From positions 248,001-312,000 of the forward strand of contig NZ_VTTM01000001.1 in NCBI RefSeq assembly GCF_008364795.1: DNA of 64,000 bases, read 5' to 3'. Shown one piece after another: positions 30,400 through 38,781 of the stretch. The translations under genes were made by a program, and so were the position numbers. The DNA is from Azospirillum oryzae (GTDB lineage Bacteria > Pseudomonadota > Alphaproteobacteria > Azospirillales > Azospirillaceae). How positions within the stretch are numbered: the first letter of the stretch is position 1; each line of letters starts with the position of its first letter. Under the pieces are notes generated by a model. That model worked only from the letters and a program-made list of their open reading frames with translations, was not told the DNA's origin and made no database searches.

Positions 30400-30747
30400 A
30401 TGCGTCGTGTCTCTCTGCTTTCCGCCGCCTTCGGCATCGCCTTGTCCGGTGCCGCCCTGATCCATGCCGTCCCGGCTCAGGCTGCCGACACGGTGACCAT
30501 CGTCATCAAGGATCACAAGTTCGAGCCGGCGGAGGTCAGGATTCCGGCGAACAAGCGGGTGACCCTGCTGGTCGACAACCAGGACGCCACCTCGGAAGAG
30601 TTCGAAAGCGGCGAGATGAAGGTCGAGAAGATCGTCGGCGGCCGCAAGCAGATCAAGGTCATGGTCGGTCCGCTGAAGCCGGGGCGCTATCCCTTCTTCG
30701 GCGAATTCCACGAAGCGACGGCGCAAGGCGTCGTGATCGCCGAGTGA
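30400..30747 (+). CDS. Periplasmic cupredoxin-domain protein of an FTR1 iron importer
   Basis: The 115-residue exported protein has a signal peptide ending AVPAQA-AD (about residue 28) and a compact cupredoxin domain (TVTIVIKDHKFEPAEVRIP ... YPFFGEFHEATAQG). The full copper site is not evident; His and Glu/Met residues remain. Such proteins sit beside FTR1 permeases (EfeU type) and are thought to oxidise or hand over ferrous iron. A GAGG site precedes the ATG. The FTR1 gene follows 37 bp later. Confidence 0.85.
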   Translation: MRRVSLLSAAFGIALSGAALIHAVPAQAADTVTIVIKDHKFEPAEVRIPANKRVTLLVDNQDATSEEFESGEMKVEKIVGGRKQIKVMVGPLKPGRYPFFGEFHEATAQGVVIAE

Positions 30748-30784
30748 CGCTGTCCCAGAAGACCGCCCAGTACCGGAGACGACC

Positions 30785-31630
30785 ATGCTCGCCAGTCTGA
30801 TCATCGTCTTTCGTGAGGTCCTCGAAGCGGGCCTCATCGTCGGCATCGTGCTGGCCGCGACGCAGGGAGTGCCCGGCCGCGGCCGGTCGATTTCGCTGGG
30901 CATCGTCGGTGGAATCGTCGGGTCCTGCATCGTCGCCGCCTTCGCCGACGGCATCAGCTCGCTGTTCGCCGATACCGGGCAGGAGATGTTCAACGCCACC
31001 GTCCTGCTGATCGCCGTCGTCATGCTGGCCTGGCACAATGCCTGGATGGCGCAGCATGGCCGCGAACTGGCGCGTGACATGAAGGCGGTCGGCCGTGCGG
31101 TGCAGAGCGGGGAGAAGTCGCTGGCGGCGCTGGCGATCGTCATCGGCGTCGCCGTGCTGCGCGAGGGATCGGAGGTCGTCCTGTTCCTGACCGGCATCCT
31201 CGCATCGGAAGAGGGCGGCATCGCCACGGTGGCCACCGGCGGGCTGGGCGGCATGGCGTTGGGCGCGCTGGTCTCCGTCCTGCTCTATGCCGGGCTGCTG
31301 CAGATCCCGACAAGACATCTGTTCGCCACGACCACGTGGCTGCTGACGCTGCTGGCTGCCGGCATGGCCGCCACGGCGGTCAATTTCCTGGCGCAGGGCG
31401 GCATCCTGATGGCGGGTGGCACCGTGCTGTGGGATACCTCGGACGTCCTGCGCGACAACAGCCTCGTCGGGCAGGCGCTGCATGTGCTGGTCGGCTACAC
31501 CGACCGTCCGACGGAAGCGCAGCTGATCGCCTATGTCGGCGTGGTCGTCGGCATCCTTCTGCTGACCCGCTGGGCTGCCAGCGGGGCGCCGCCGTCGAAC
31601 AATTCGCGCGTGGCCTCCGCGGCCGAATAA
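30785..31630 (+). CDS. FTR1 family iron permease (EfeU-like)
   Basis: The 281-residue membrane protein has seven hydrophobic segments and two RExxE iron-binding motifs, REVLE (10-14) and REGSE (126-130), the hallmark of Ftr1/EfeU. It imports iron after oxidation at the outer face. GGAG lies 6 bases before the ATG. With the upstream cupredoxin gene it forms a two-gene iron-uptake operon. EfeB peroxidase and a full EfeO are absent. Confidence 0.92.
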   Translation: MLASLIIVFREVLEAGLIVGIVLAATQGVPGRGRSISLGIVGGIVGSCIVAAFADGISSLFADTGQEMFNATVLLIAVVMLAWHNAWMAQHGRELARDMKAVGRAVQSGEKSLAALAIVIGVAVLREGSEVVLFLTGILASEEGGIATVATGGLGGMALGALVSVLLYAGLLQIPTRHLFATTTWLLTLLAAGMAATAVNFLAQGGILMAGGTVLWDTSDVLRDNSLVGQALHVLVGYTDRPTEAQLIAYVGVVVGILLLTRWAASGAPPSNNSRVASAAE

Positions 31631-31732
31631 TCAATAGTATCTGGGTATATGGCCGGGCTGACGGTTAAGCGTCTGGCATCGGCCATGGAATTCGCGCCAT
31701 AGTGCCCCTGCGACAGTCGAGCGGCGGGGGAC

Positions 31733-33544
31733 ATGGCGGAACTTGTGACGTTGGTTGTGCTGCTGGCGGCGATGGTGGTCGCCGTGCCGGTGGCAAAAAG
31801 GTTCGGGTTCGGTGCGCCGCTCGGCTATCTCGCCGCCGGGCTGGCGGTGGGTCCGGCCGGGCTTGGGCTGGTGACCAACGTGGGGGCGATCGCCCACGCC
31901 TCGGAACTCGGCGTCGTCATGCTGCTGTTCCTGATCGGGCTGGAACTGAGGCCAGCCCGCTTGTGGGTCATGCGGAAATCGGTGCTGGGATTGGGCGGTG
32001 CGCAGGTCGCGGTAACCGGCGCCGTGATCACCGCGCTGTGCGGCTGGGGGCTGGGACTCGCTTGGCCGACGGCGGTGGTTCTGGGCTTCGGCTTCGCCCT
32101 GTCCTCCACCGCCATGGCGCTGCCGATGATGGCGGAGCGCGGGCTGCTCGCCAATCAATCCGGGCGCAACGCCTTTTCCGTCCTGCTGTTCCAGGACCTC
32201 GCCATCATTCCTGCAGTAGCATTGCTGCCGCTGCTGGGCACTGGCAGCGTTCCCCAGGCCGACGGCGCGTGGTTGTCCGTCGCCAAGGCGGCGGTCGCCG
32301 TGGTCGTGGTGCTGATCGGAGGGCGCTATCTACTGCGGCCGATCTTCCACGCGGTCGACCGGGCCGGCGCGCCCGAAATCTTTACCGCCACCGCCCTGCT
32401 GATCGTCATCGGCACCGCAGTGCTGATCCAGGAGGCCGGGCTGTCGATGTCGCTGGGCGCCTTCATGGCCGGCGTCCTGCTGTCGGATTCGGAATACCGG
32501 CACGAGGTGCAGGCGGATATCGAACCTTTCGAGGGCTTGCTGCTCGGGCTGTTCTTCGTGTCGGTCGGCATGGGAGCCGATGTGCCGACGCTGATGGCGC
32601 ATCCCGTCCGCTTCCTCGGCCTTGCCCTGGCGTTGCTGGTGGTGAAGGCGCTGGTGATGCTTGTTCTCGCCCGCATCGCCGGGGTGCCGTGGGCAGGAGC
32701 GACGCGGATGGCGACAGTGTTGAGCCAGGGCGGCGAGTTCGGTTTCGTGCTGTTCGGGCTGGCCGTCGGCGGCGGTGTGATGGCCGGCGAACAGGCGTCG
32801 GCGGCGATGCTGGTGGTCACCCTGTCGATGCTGGCGACGCCGTTCCTGTTCGCGGCGGAGGAGCGCTGGTTTGCGCCGCGCCTGATGTCGGCGAAGCCCA
32901 AGCGTCCTTTCGACAACCCGCCCGACGACAACCCGCCGGTCATCATCTGCGGCTTCGGTCGGGTGGGGCAGGTGGTCGGCCGTGTGCTGCGGATGCGTGG
33001 CATCGCCTTCACCGCGCTGGAGAGCAGTGCGGCCCAGGTCGATTTCGTCCGCAAGTTCGGCAGCAAGGCCTATTACGGCGACCCGACGCGGGTCGAGCTG
33101 CTGCGCGCCGCCGGTGCGGAGAAGGCAAAGGTCCTGGTGGTGGCACTGGACGACATGGAGCAGTCGCTGCGGGTGGTGGAGATGGCGACCCGGCATTTCC
33201 CCAACCTGACCATCTTCGCCCGCGCCCGCAACCGCCGCCATGTCCACCATCTAATGGACCGTGGCGTCAGCCACATCGTGCGCGAGACCTTCGACAGCAG
33301 CATCCGCCTGACCGGCGACGTGCTGCGCCAGATGGGCATGGCGGAGGGGGAGGTCACGCGGACGCTCGACACCTTCCGGGCCCATGACGAACGCACCCTG
33401 ATCCGTCAGCACGCCGTTCACAATGACGAGACCAAGCTGATCCAGACCTCCCGTGATGCCGCGGCGGAGCTTCAGTCGCTGTTCGAGGCGGATCGCGAGG
33501 ACGAGCACGTGGCGCAGGCCGAGGCGAGGACGGCGAGGGCCTAG
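31733..33544 (+). CDS. Monovalent cation:proton antiporter-2 (KefB/KefC-like)
   Basis: The 603-residue protein has about 12 membrane segments (1-385) typical of CPA2 exchangers (LLFLIGLELRP, SSTAMALP), then a TrkA-N/RCK domain (about 400-520) with the Rossmann motif ICGFGRVGQVVG. It resembles glutathione-gated potassium efflux systems KefB/KefC. No KefF/KefG ancillary gene is adjacent. Its TAG stop shares the palindrome CTAG with the stop of the convergent ABC ATPase gene. Confidence 0.9.
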   Translation: MAELVTLVVLLAAMVVAVPVAKRFGFGAPLGYLAAGLAVGPAGLGLVTNVGAIAHASELGVVMLLFLIGLELRPARLWVMRKSVLGLGGAQVAVTGAVITALCGWGLGLAWPTAVVLGFGFALSSTAMALPMMAERGLLANQSGRNAFSVLLFQDLAIIPAVALLPLLGTGSVPQADGAWLSVAKAAVAVVVVLIGGRYLLRPIFHAVDRAGAPEIFTATALLIVIGTAVLIQEAGLSMSLGAFMAGVLLSDSEYRHEVQADIEPFEGLLLGLFFVSVGMGADVPTLMAHPVRFLGLALALLVVKALVMLVLARIAGVPWAGATRMATVLSQGGEFGFVLFGLAVGGGVMAGEQASAAMLVVTLSMLATPFLFAAEERWFAPRLMSAKPKRPFDNPPDDNPPVIICGFGRVGQVVGRVLRMRGIAFTALESSAAQVDFVRKFGSKAYYGDPTRVELLRAAGAEKAKVLVVALDDMEQSLRVVEMATRHFPNLTIFARARNRRHVHHLMDRGVSHIVRETFDSSIRLTGDVLRQMGMAEGEVTRTLDTFRAHDERTLIRQHAVHNDETKLIQTSRDAAAELQSLFEADREDEHVAQAEARTARA

Positions 33545-34338
33545 CCGATCAGCAGGCTGTCGTCGCTGATCTCCACCCCGCCGCGCTGCTTGGCGAACAG
33601 GGCGAGCAGGTGCGGCACGTCCAGGCCGGCGCGTTCCTCCCCCGCCACGTCGAGGACGACGCGCCCCTCGTGCAGCATCAGCGTGCGGTCGCCATAATCC
33701 AGCGCCTGCCGCATCGAATGGGTGACCATCAGCGTGGTCAGGCGGTTGTCGCGGACGATGCGGCGGGTCAGGTCCAGCACGAAATCGGCGGTGGCGGGGT
33801 CGAGCGCAGCGGTGTGCTCGTCCAGCAGCAGGATCTTGGAGCCGGCCAGCGTCGCCATCAGCAGGCTGACCGCCTGACGCTGCCCGCCGGACAGCAGGCC
33901 CATGCGGTCGTGCAGCCGGTTCTCCAGACCCAGGCCGAGCGCGGCGATGCGGTCGCGGAAGTTCCTGCGGCGGTCGCTGCCCAGCGCCAGCCCAAGGCCG
34001 CGGCGGCGTCCGCGGGCGGCGGCCAGCGCCATGTTCTCCTCGATGGTCAAGGCGGCGCAACTGCCGGCCATCGGGTCCTGGAAGACGCGGGCGACCAGCC
34101 CGGCCCGGCGCGGCGTGTCCCAGCGGGTGACGTCGGTGCCGTCGATGGAGATGCGCCCCTGCTCCGCCAGCACATCACCGGCCAGCGAGCCGAGGAAGGT
34201 CGACTTGCCGGCGCCGTTGGAGCCGATGACGGTGACGAACTCCCCCTCCGGGATGGTCAGGTCGACGCCGCGCAGCGCATGCTTTTCCAGCGGCGTGCCG
34301 CGGCCGAAGGTGACGTGGATATCCTCGACGACGATCAT
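33541..34338 (-). CDS. ABC transporter ATP-binding protein (TrpXYZ-type)
   Basis: The 265-residue ATPase has Walker A GSNGAGKSTF, signature LLSGGQRQAVSLLMA, Walker B KILLLDEHTAALD and the switch His (VTHS). The family pairs with an ABC-permease of branched-chain type and a TrpX-like binding protein. These systems import tryptophan/tyrosine or unknown substrates. It overlaps the permease gene by ATGA and is last in the leftward operon. Confidence 0.88.
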   Translation of the reverse strand: MIVVEDIHVTFGRGTPLEKHALRGVDLTIPEGEFVTVIGSNGAGKSTFLGSLAGDVLAEQGRISIDGTDVTRWDTPRRAGLVARVFQDPMAGSCAALTIEENMALAAARGRRRGLGLALGSDRRRNFRDRIAALGLGLENRLHDRMGLLSGGQRQAVSLLMATLAGSKILLLDEHTAALDPATADFVLDLTRRIVRDNRLTTLMVTHSMRQALDYGDRTLMLHEGRVVLDVAGEERAGLDVPHLLALFAKQRGGVEISDDSLLIG

Positions 34339-35243
34339 TTGGCGGCACTCGGGCTGCGGGAGACGCTACGGGAGGCCTTGGCCCTCAAGCGCGGCAGGAT
34401 CAGGGCGACCGCGACCAGAACCGCGGTCACCAGATTGAGGTCGGAAGCCTGCAAGCCGATGGAATCGGCCGACAGCGCCAACTGCACCGCGAGGCGGTAG
34501 AGGATCGAGCCGGCGACGCAGCCGACCAAGGCCAGAGCCAGGGTGCGGGCAGGCAGTACCGTTTCGCCGACGATCACGGCGGCAAGGCCGACCACGATGG
34601 TGCCGATGCCGGTCGTCACGTCGGCGAAGCCGTTGGTCTGGGCGAACAGGGCGCCGGCAAGACCGGTCAGGGCGTTGGACAGGGCGATGCCGGCATAGAC
34701 ATGAGCGTCGGTGTCGACACCCTGCGCCCGCGCCATCCGTGCATTGACGCCGGTCGCCCGCATCGCCAGTCCGAACTCGCTGGACAGGAAGCGGGCGAGC
34801 AGCAGGACGACGACGGCGACGATGACGCCGACCACCAGCGGGCGGACGATGTGGTCGGGAATCCCGAGTCCATAGAAAGGCGTCAGCACCGTGTCCTGCA
34901 TCAGCAGAGCCACGTTCGGCCGCCCCATGACCCGCAGGTTGACGGAGAACAGGGCGATCATCGTCAGGATGCTGGCGAGCAGATGCAGGATCTTGAAGCG
35001 CACGTTCAGCGTCGCCGTCACCAGCCCGGCCGCCGCCCCGGCCAGCGCGGCGGCGAGGCTGGCGAGCCAGGGGTTGACGCCGGCGATCAAGAGCACCGCG
35101 CAGACGGCCGCCCCCAGCGGAAAGCTTCCGTCCACCGTCAGGTCGGGGAAGTCCAGGATGCGGAAGGACAGATAGACGCCGATGGCGACCAGCGCATAGA
35201 CGAGGCCGATCTCGATGGCGCCGAAGAGGGCGATTTCGGTCAT
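34335..35243 (-). CDS. ABC transporter permease (TrpXYZ-type)
   Basis: The 302-residue membrane protein has eight or nine hydrophobic segments and belongs to the branched-chain permease superfamily (LSFRILDFPDLTVDGSFPLG near the start, SNALTGLAGALFAQ in the loop that meets the ATPase). ATG 35243 gives the expected N-terminus MTEIALFGAIEIGLVYALVA; no strong ribosome site is seen. It lies 43 bp after the binding-protein gene. Confidence 0.88.
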   Translation of the reverse strand: MTEIALFGAIEIGLVYALVAIGVYLSFRILDFPDLTVDGSFPLGAAVCAVLLIAGVNPWLASLAAALAGAAAGLVTATLNVRFKILHLLASILTMIALFSVNLRVMGRPNVALLMQDTVLTPFYGLGIPDHIVRPLVVGVIVAVVVLLLARFLSSEFGLAMRATGVNARMARAQGVDTDAHVYAGIALSNALTGLAGALFAQTNGFADVTTGIGTIVVGLAAVIVGETVLPARTLALALVGCVAGSILYRLAVQLALSADSIGLQASDLNLVTAVLVAVALILPRLRAKASRSVSRSPSAAK

Positions 35244-35286
35244 TGCGGTGCTTTTGTTCAGGTGCGGGCAGGTGCAGGCAGGCGCC

Positions 35287-36267
35287 TTACTGTCCAACCA
35301 CCTTCGTCGCGCGCTTCACCACCGCGTCGGGCAGGGTGACGCCCATGGCGGCGGCGGACTTCGGGTTGACGAACAGGTCGGTGCCCTTGGCGAGCGACAC
35401 CGGGATGTCGCCCGGCTTCTCGCCCTTCAGGACGCGGGCGACGATGGCGCCGGTCTGCTTGCCGACCTGGAGATAGTCGAAGCCGATCGAGGCGACGGTG
35501 CCGCGGGCGACGCTGTCGGTGTCGGCGGAGAAGATCGGCAGCTTGGCCTGCTGGCCGACGGCGATCACGCTTTCCAGCGCCGAGACGACGGTGTTGTCGA
35601 GCGGGATGTAGACGGCATCGGCCTTGCCGACGAGGCTGCGCACCGCCTGCTGGGCATCCGACGACTTCGGCACGGAGGCCTCGACCACGGTCAGGCCGGC
35701 CTTGGCGGCCTCGTCCTTCAGCGCCTTGACCAGCACGATGGAGTTCGGCTCACCCGGGTTGTAGAGGACGCCGATGCGCTTGGCCTGCGGCAGGATTTCG
35801 CGGATCAGGGCGACATGCTCGCCAACCGGGGCCATGTCGGACAGGCCGGTGATGTTGGCGCCGGGCTTGTCCATCGACTTCACCAGCTGGGCCGACACCG
35901 GATCGGTCACCGCGGTGAAGACCACCGGAATGTCGCGGGTCGCCGCCGCCACCGCCTGGGCCGACGGGGTGGAGATCGGAACGATCACGTCGGGGCGGGA
36001 GCCGGCGAACTGGCGGGCGATCTGCGCGGCGGTGGCCGGGCTGCCCTGCGCGCTCTGGTATTCGACCTTCAGGTTCTGGCCCTGGACGTAGCCGGCGTCC
36101 TTCAACGCCTCCACCACGCCGTCGCGGGTCGCGTCGAGCGCCGGGTGCTGGACGATGGCGGTGATGGCGACGGTCTTGGTCTGCGCCATCGCCGAAACCG
36201 GGGCGGCGAACGGACCGACGAAGGCGGCGAGGGCCGCGGCGGCGCACAACAGACGGGTGACGGGCAT
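35287..36267 (-). CDS. ABC transporter substrate-binding protein (TrpX-like)
   Basis: The 326-residue exported protein has a signal peptide (LLCAAAALAAFVGPFAAPVSAMA) and the binding-protein fold of the YtrF/TrpX group (VAITAIVQHPALDATRDGV, DVIVPISTPSAQAV, IPVVFTAVTDPV). Known relatives bind aromatic amino acids, but the ligand here is not shown. GGAG precedes ATG 36267; a longer frame to 36360 is unlikely. It is the first gene of the importer operon. Confidence 0.88.
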   Translation of the reverse strand: MPVTRLLCAAAALAAFVGPFAAPVSAMAQTKTVAITAIVQHPALDATRDGVVEALKDAGYVQGQNLKVEYQSAQGSPATAAQIARQFAGSRPDVIVPISTPSAQAVAAATRDIPVVFTAVTDPVSAQLVKSMDKPGANITGLSDMAPVGEHVALIREILPQAKRIGVLYNPGEPNSIVLVKALKDEAAKAGLTVVEASVPKSSDAQQAVRSLVGKADAVYIPLDNTVVSALESVIAVGQQAKLPIFSADTDSVARGTVASIGFDYLQVGKQTGAIVARVLKGEKPGDIPVSLAKGTDLFVNPKSAAAMGVTLPDAVVKRATKVVGQ

Positions 36268-36621
36268 GGCTGGGTCTCCGGAACGCAAAGGTCTTCCCCT
36301 AGACCGCGCGGTCGCCGCCGTCAACTCGGCAGCAGGGTTGGGGAGGCTGGAGTTGAACATTTGAAACGCTATGAAACAGAATCCGGGAGATGTTCCATTG
36401 TTTCATCCGGCGTCCGATCCATCGGGTCCCCTCCCATGTCTTCTCCGTAGCGGCAAACAGGCTGCACACTTCATAGCACGGGGTGACGGACGGGATAAGG
36501 ACGGCACGAAAATCCGGACGGTCGCCGCGATCCCGACCTCCGCATGCCCGACCTGTCCGCAATCGGGGGTGTGGTTTGGCGGGCAAGAGCCTATATTGTG
36601 GGCAACACGGAAGGAGTGGCC
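36268..36621. other. Divergent intergenic region between the ABC importer and the DUF983 gene
   Basis: No gene is evident. An inverted repeat ATGAAACA (36371-36378) / TGTTTCAT (36399-36406) with a 20-base spacer, preceded by another TTGAAAC, lies about 105 bp upstream of the binding-protein start and could be an operator or leader hairpin of the importer operon. Confidence 0.45.
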
Positions 36622-37002
36622 ATGATCGCAGGGACCGAAGCGGCTCCGTCGAAGTTTCTAGCCTCTTTCCGCGGCTTGATCGGCTGCTGTCCCAATTGCG
36701 GGCGCGGCCGGCTGCTGCGGAACTTCCTGAAGCCGGTGGACCATTGCTCGGCCTGTGGGGAGGCTTATGGCCATCTGCGCGCCGACGATGCGCCGCCCTG
36801 GATGACCATCCTGATCGTCGGCCACATCGTCATCCCCGCCCTGCTGTTCGTCGAACAGACCTATGAGCCGCCGACCTGGTTGCATCTGGCCATCTGGCCG
36901 GCGCTGACCCTGCTGCTGACGCTGGTCCTGCTGCCGCGCTGCAAGGGTCTGGTGTTGGGTCTTCTGTGGTGCACCGGCGCACCGGGGTCGGAACGCGGGT
37001 AG
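36622..37002 (+). CDS. DUF983 membrane protein with zinc ribbon
   Basis: The 126-residue protein has two CxxC knuckles (CPNCGRGRLL and CSACGEAYGH, about residues 23-52) followed by two membrane segments (about 66-84 and 92-112). This is the DUF983 arrangement, in alphaproteobacteria often encoded near cytochrome oxidase or ruBisCO-type genes, but not here. AAGGAG precedes ATG 36622; the longer frame from 36544 is less likely. Function is unknown. Confidence 0.85.
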   Translation: MIAGTEAAPSKFLASFRGLIGCCPNCGRGRLLRNFLKPVDHCSACGEAYGHLRADDAPPWMTILIVGHIVIPALLFVEQTYEPPTWLHLAIWPALTLLLTLVLLPRCKGLVLGLLWCTGAPGSERG

Positions 37003-37028
37003 CGGGTTGGAGAGTATCCTAGATGCGA

Positions 37029-37062
37029 AAACGGCACCGCGCAGCATTGCACGGTGCCGTTT
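37029..37062. terminator. Bidirectional rho-independent terminator
   Basis: AAACGGCACCG pairs perfectly with CGGTGCCGTTT across a 12-base loop. It lies 26 bp past the DUF983 stop and 46 bp past the end of the convergent small gene. Confidence 0.8.
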
Positions 37063-37108
37063 CCTTATCTGGCTGGAGCCTCGCCGGTCGGCGGCGGCCC
37101 ATCTGCCG

Positions 37109-37276
37109 TCAGCGAACGCTCGGCAGCGCGGTGCCGTGGCCGGCACGGGCGCCGAACAGGTTGGCGCGCAGCTTGCCGAACAGGTCGCGCAGGTGGTCGG
37201 CGCGCATCTGGCGGGCGGCCAGCATGATCTCGTCGTAGGAACGGGGAGCGCGGACTTCGTTGAAATTGCTGTTCAT
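37109..37276 (-). CDS. Small conserved-type hypothetical protein
   Basis: The 55-residue protein reads MNSNFNEVRAPRSYDEIMLA at its start, then an amphipathic basic helix (MRADHLRDLFGKLRANLFGA). It resembles short alphaproteobacterial proteins encoded with DUF1127-type genes, but I cannot name the family. A GGAG-containing ribosome site (GTGGAGATTCCC) precedes the ATG and a strong terminator follows the gene. No membrane segment. Confidence 0.65.
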   Translation of the reverse strand: MNSNFNEVRAPRSYDEIMLAARQMRADHLRDLFGKLRANLFGARAGHGTALPSVR

Positions 37277-37505
37277 GGCTTTGGGAATCTCCACGTGAGG
37301 TGAGAGACGTCCACTCCCTTGGGTTGGTATGAGGCATTCGTTCGCCTTGTGAGACCCAAGATAGGGCAGAACCACTGTCCCAAGAAGCGCAGTTCGCGCA
37401 ATGCCGCCCGACCGTTTCCGTATCAGCTTTATCAATAAACGGAGGTGCGAACTATTGTCGGCCGCCATGGTCCGTGGCCTCTCCGGCAGTAGTTCGCCGT
37501 ACCGA

Positions 37506-37820
37506 TTACTTGCGGTCCCGCGCCCCATCGACCGCGACGTTGCGGTCGGAGACGATACGGTCCGAAGATCCCGGTTCGGTTCCCCTGGTGGTCTGGCCCT
37601 GTGGACGGTCGGGCTGTCGCGGCGGCAGGGGACCGGTGCCGAGTCCGCCCGCCTCCTCGCTGCCCGGAATGCCAAAGCCCTCGTCGGGCTGGTCGATGGG
37701 GCCGCCTGCGCCGGGGCCGGTGGCGTTGCCGACGTTGCGGTCGTCTTTCGGCCGGTCATCTTTTGGACGGTCGTCTCCGGTGCGGTCATTGATACCGCGG
37801 TTGCGGTCATCGGCGGCCAT
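37506..37820 (-). CDS. Small disordered hydrophilic protein
   Basis: The 104-residue protein is rich in Asp, Arg, Gly and Pro and has a short repeat (DDRPKDDRPKDDRN near residues 16-29). It looks intrinsically disordered, without signal peptide or membrane segment. GGGAGAG lies 7 bases before the ATG. The bases around the start closely match those of the small gene ending at 3503, hinting at shared post-transcriptional control or origin. Function is unknown; a stress or desiccation role would be a guess. Confidence 0.6.
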   Translation of the reverse strand: MAADDRNRGINDRTGDDRPKDDRPKDDRNVGNATGPGAGGPIDQPDEGFGIPGSEEAGGLGTGPLPPRQPDRPQGQTTRGTEPGSSDRIVSDRNVAVDGARDRK

Positions 37821-37859
37821 GGGCGCTCTCCCGTCTGCTGTGTCGAGGTCTCGGTTCCC

Positions 37860-38675
37860 TCAACAGGGTGGAAGGACACTCGTCACCGTCCGCACGTCGA
37901 ACCAGCCGCCGACGCTGTGGCGCAGGTCCTGCCGCCGGTCCTGCTCCGGCGCCGGGGCGATGTCCCAAAGCCAGGACATATCGGGGGCGGGAAGGGCCAA
38001 GCCCCAGGTCGAATCCTCCACCTCCGTCACCGTGCCGCCATGCATCCAGGAGGCGTCGATGTCGGTGAACAGGGCCGCGCGTTCGGCGATGGCGGACAGC
38101 CAGCAGAGATGGCCATGGACCATGCGCAGGGCGAAGGCCGTCCGCTCCGCCTCCGTGGTCGCCGGGGCGCGGCGTTCCACCGCTTCCAGCGGCAGCAGCG
38201 GCAGTTGGGACAGCAGGTTGCAGGACACGGCAAAGCGGAACGGGCCGCCGTCGGGAATCGGCGGTTCGAAATCGGTGGGCAGGCGGCCGCCGGTGTCCAG
38301 CGCGGCGGCAAGCGGCGCCAGCGCGCCGCTGACATCCATTTCGACAAGGCGGACATTGGGCAGGGCCGCCGCGCGGCGGCGGACGGTTCGGCTGTGCAGC
38401 ACGTCCGCCAGGACCACCTCGTCGAAGCGGGCGGTCAGCGTTTCCAGCGGAATTTCGATCAGCAACCCGGAGCCGGCCACCAAGGCCCGTCCGCCCGGCT
38501 CCACCCGCTGCATCGCCTGATCGATGAAGCGGTGACAGGCCGCGACATGCGGCGCCCAGGTCCGCCTCTGCCGGCGGTGGCGGGCCCCCAGGGCCACCAT
38601 CTCCGACAGATAGCCGAAACGGCGGGCCAGCGGTGGGCAGGGCGTGGTCAAATATTCGAAGGCTTCGCGCAACAT
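37860..38675 (-). CDS. Hypothetical protein, possible Rossmann-fold methyltransferase
   Basis: The 271-residue protein has a glycine-containing strand-loop (GGRALVAGSGLLIEIPLETL) followed by FDEVVLADVL about 25 residues later, the spacing of motifs I and II in SAM-dependent methyltransferases. Catalytic motifs are not clear. It is divergent from the SDR gene with a 106-bp gap, an arrangement that suggests linked function. No signal peptide. Confidence 0.6.
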   Translation of the reverse strand: MLREAFEYLTTPCPPLARRFGYLSEMVALGARHRRQRRTWAPHVAACHRFIDQAMQRVEPGGRALVAGSGLLIEIPLETLTARFDEVVLADVLHSRTVRRRAAALPNVRLVEMDVSGALAPLAAALDTGGRLPTDFEPPIPDGGPFRFAVSCNLLSQLPLLPLEAVERRAPATTEAERTAFALRMVHGHLCWLSAIAERAALFTDIDASWMHGGTVTEVEDSTWGLALPAPDMSWLWDIAPAPEQDRRQDLRHSVGGWFDVRTVTSVLPPC

Positions 38676-38781
38676 CGCCGGCTTACCCCTTCCACCAACT
38701 TCGCCGCCAACTTCGGCATCGGCCCGGCTTTGGGCCGTCTCACCCCTTGACCCGCGGCGGTGGCAAGGTACCTATGGCGCC

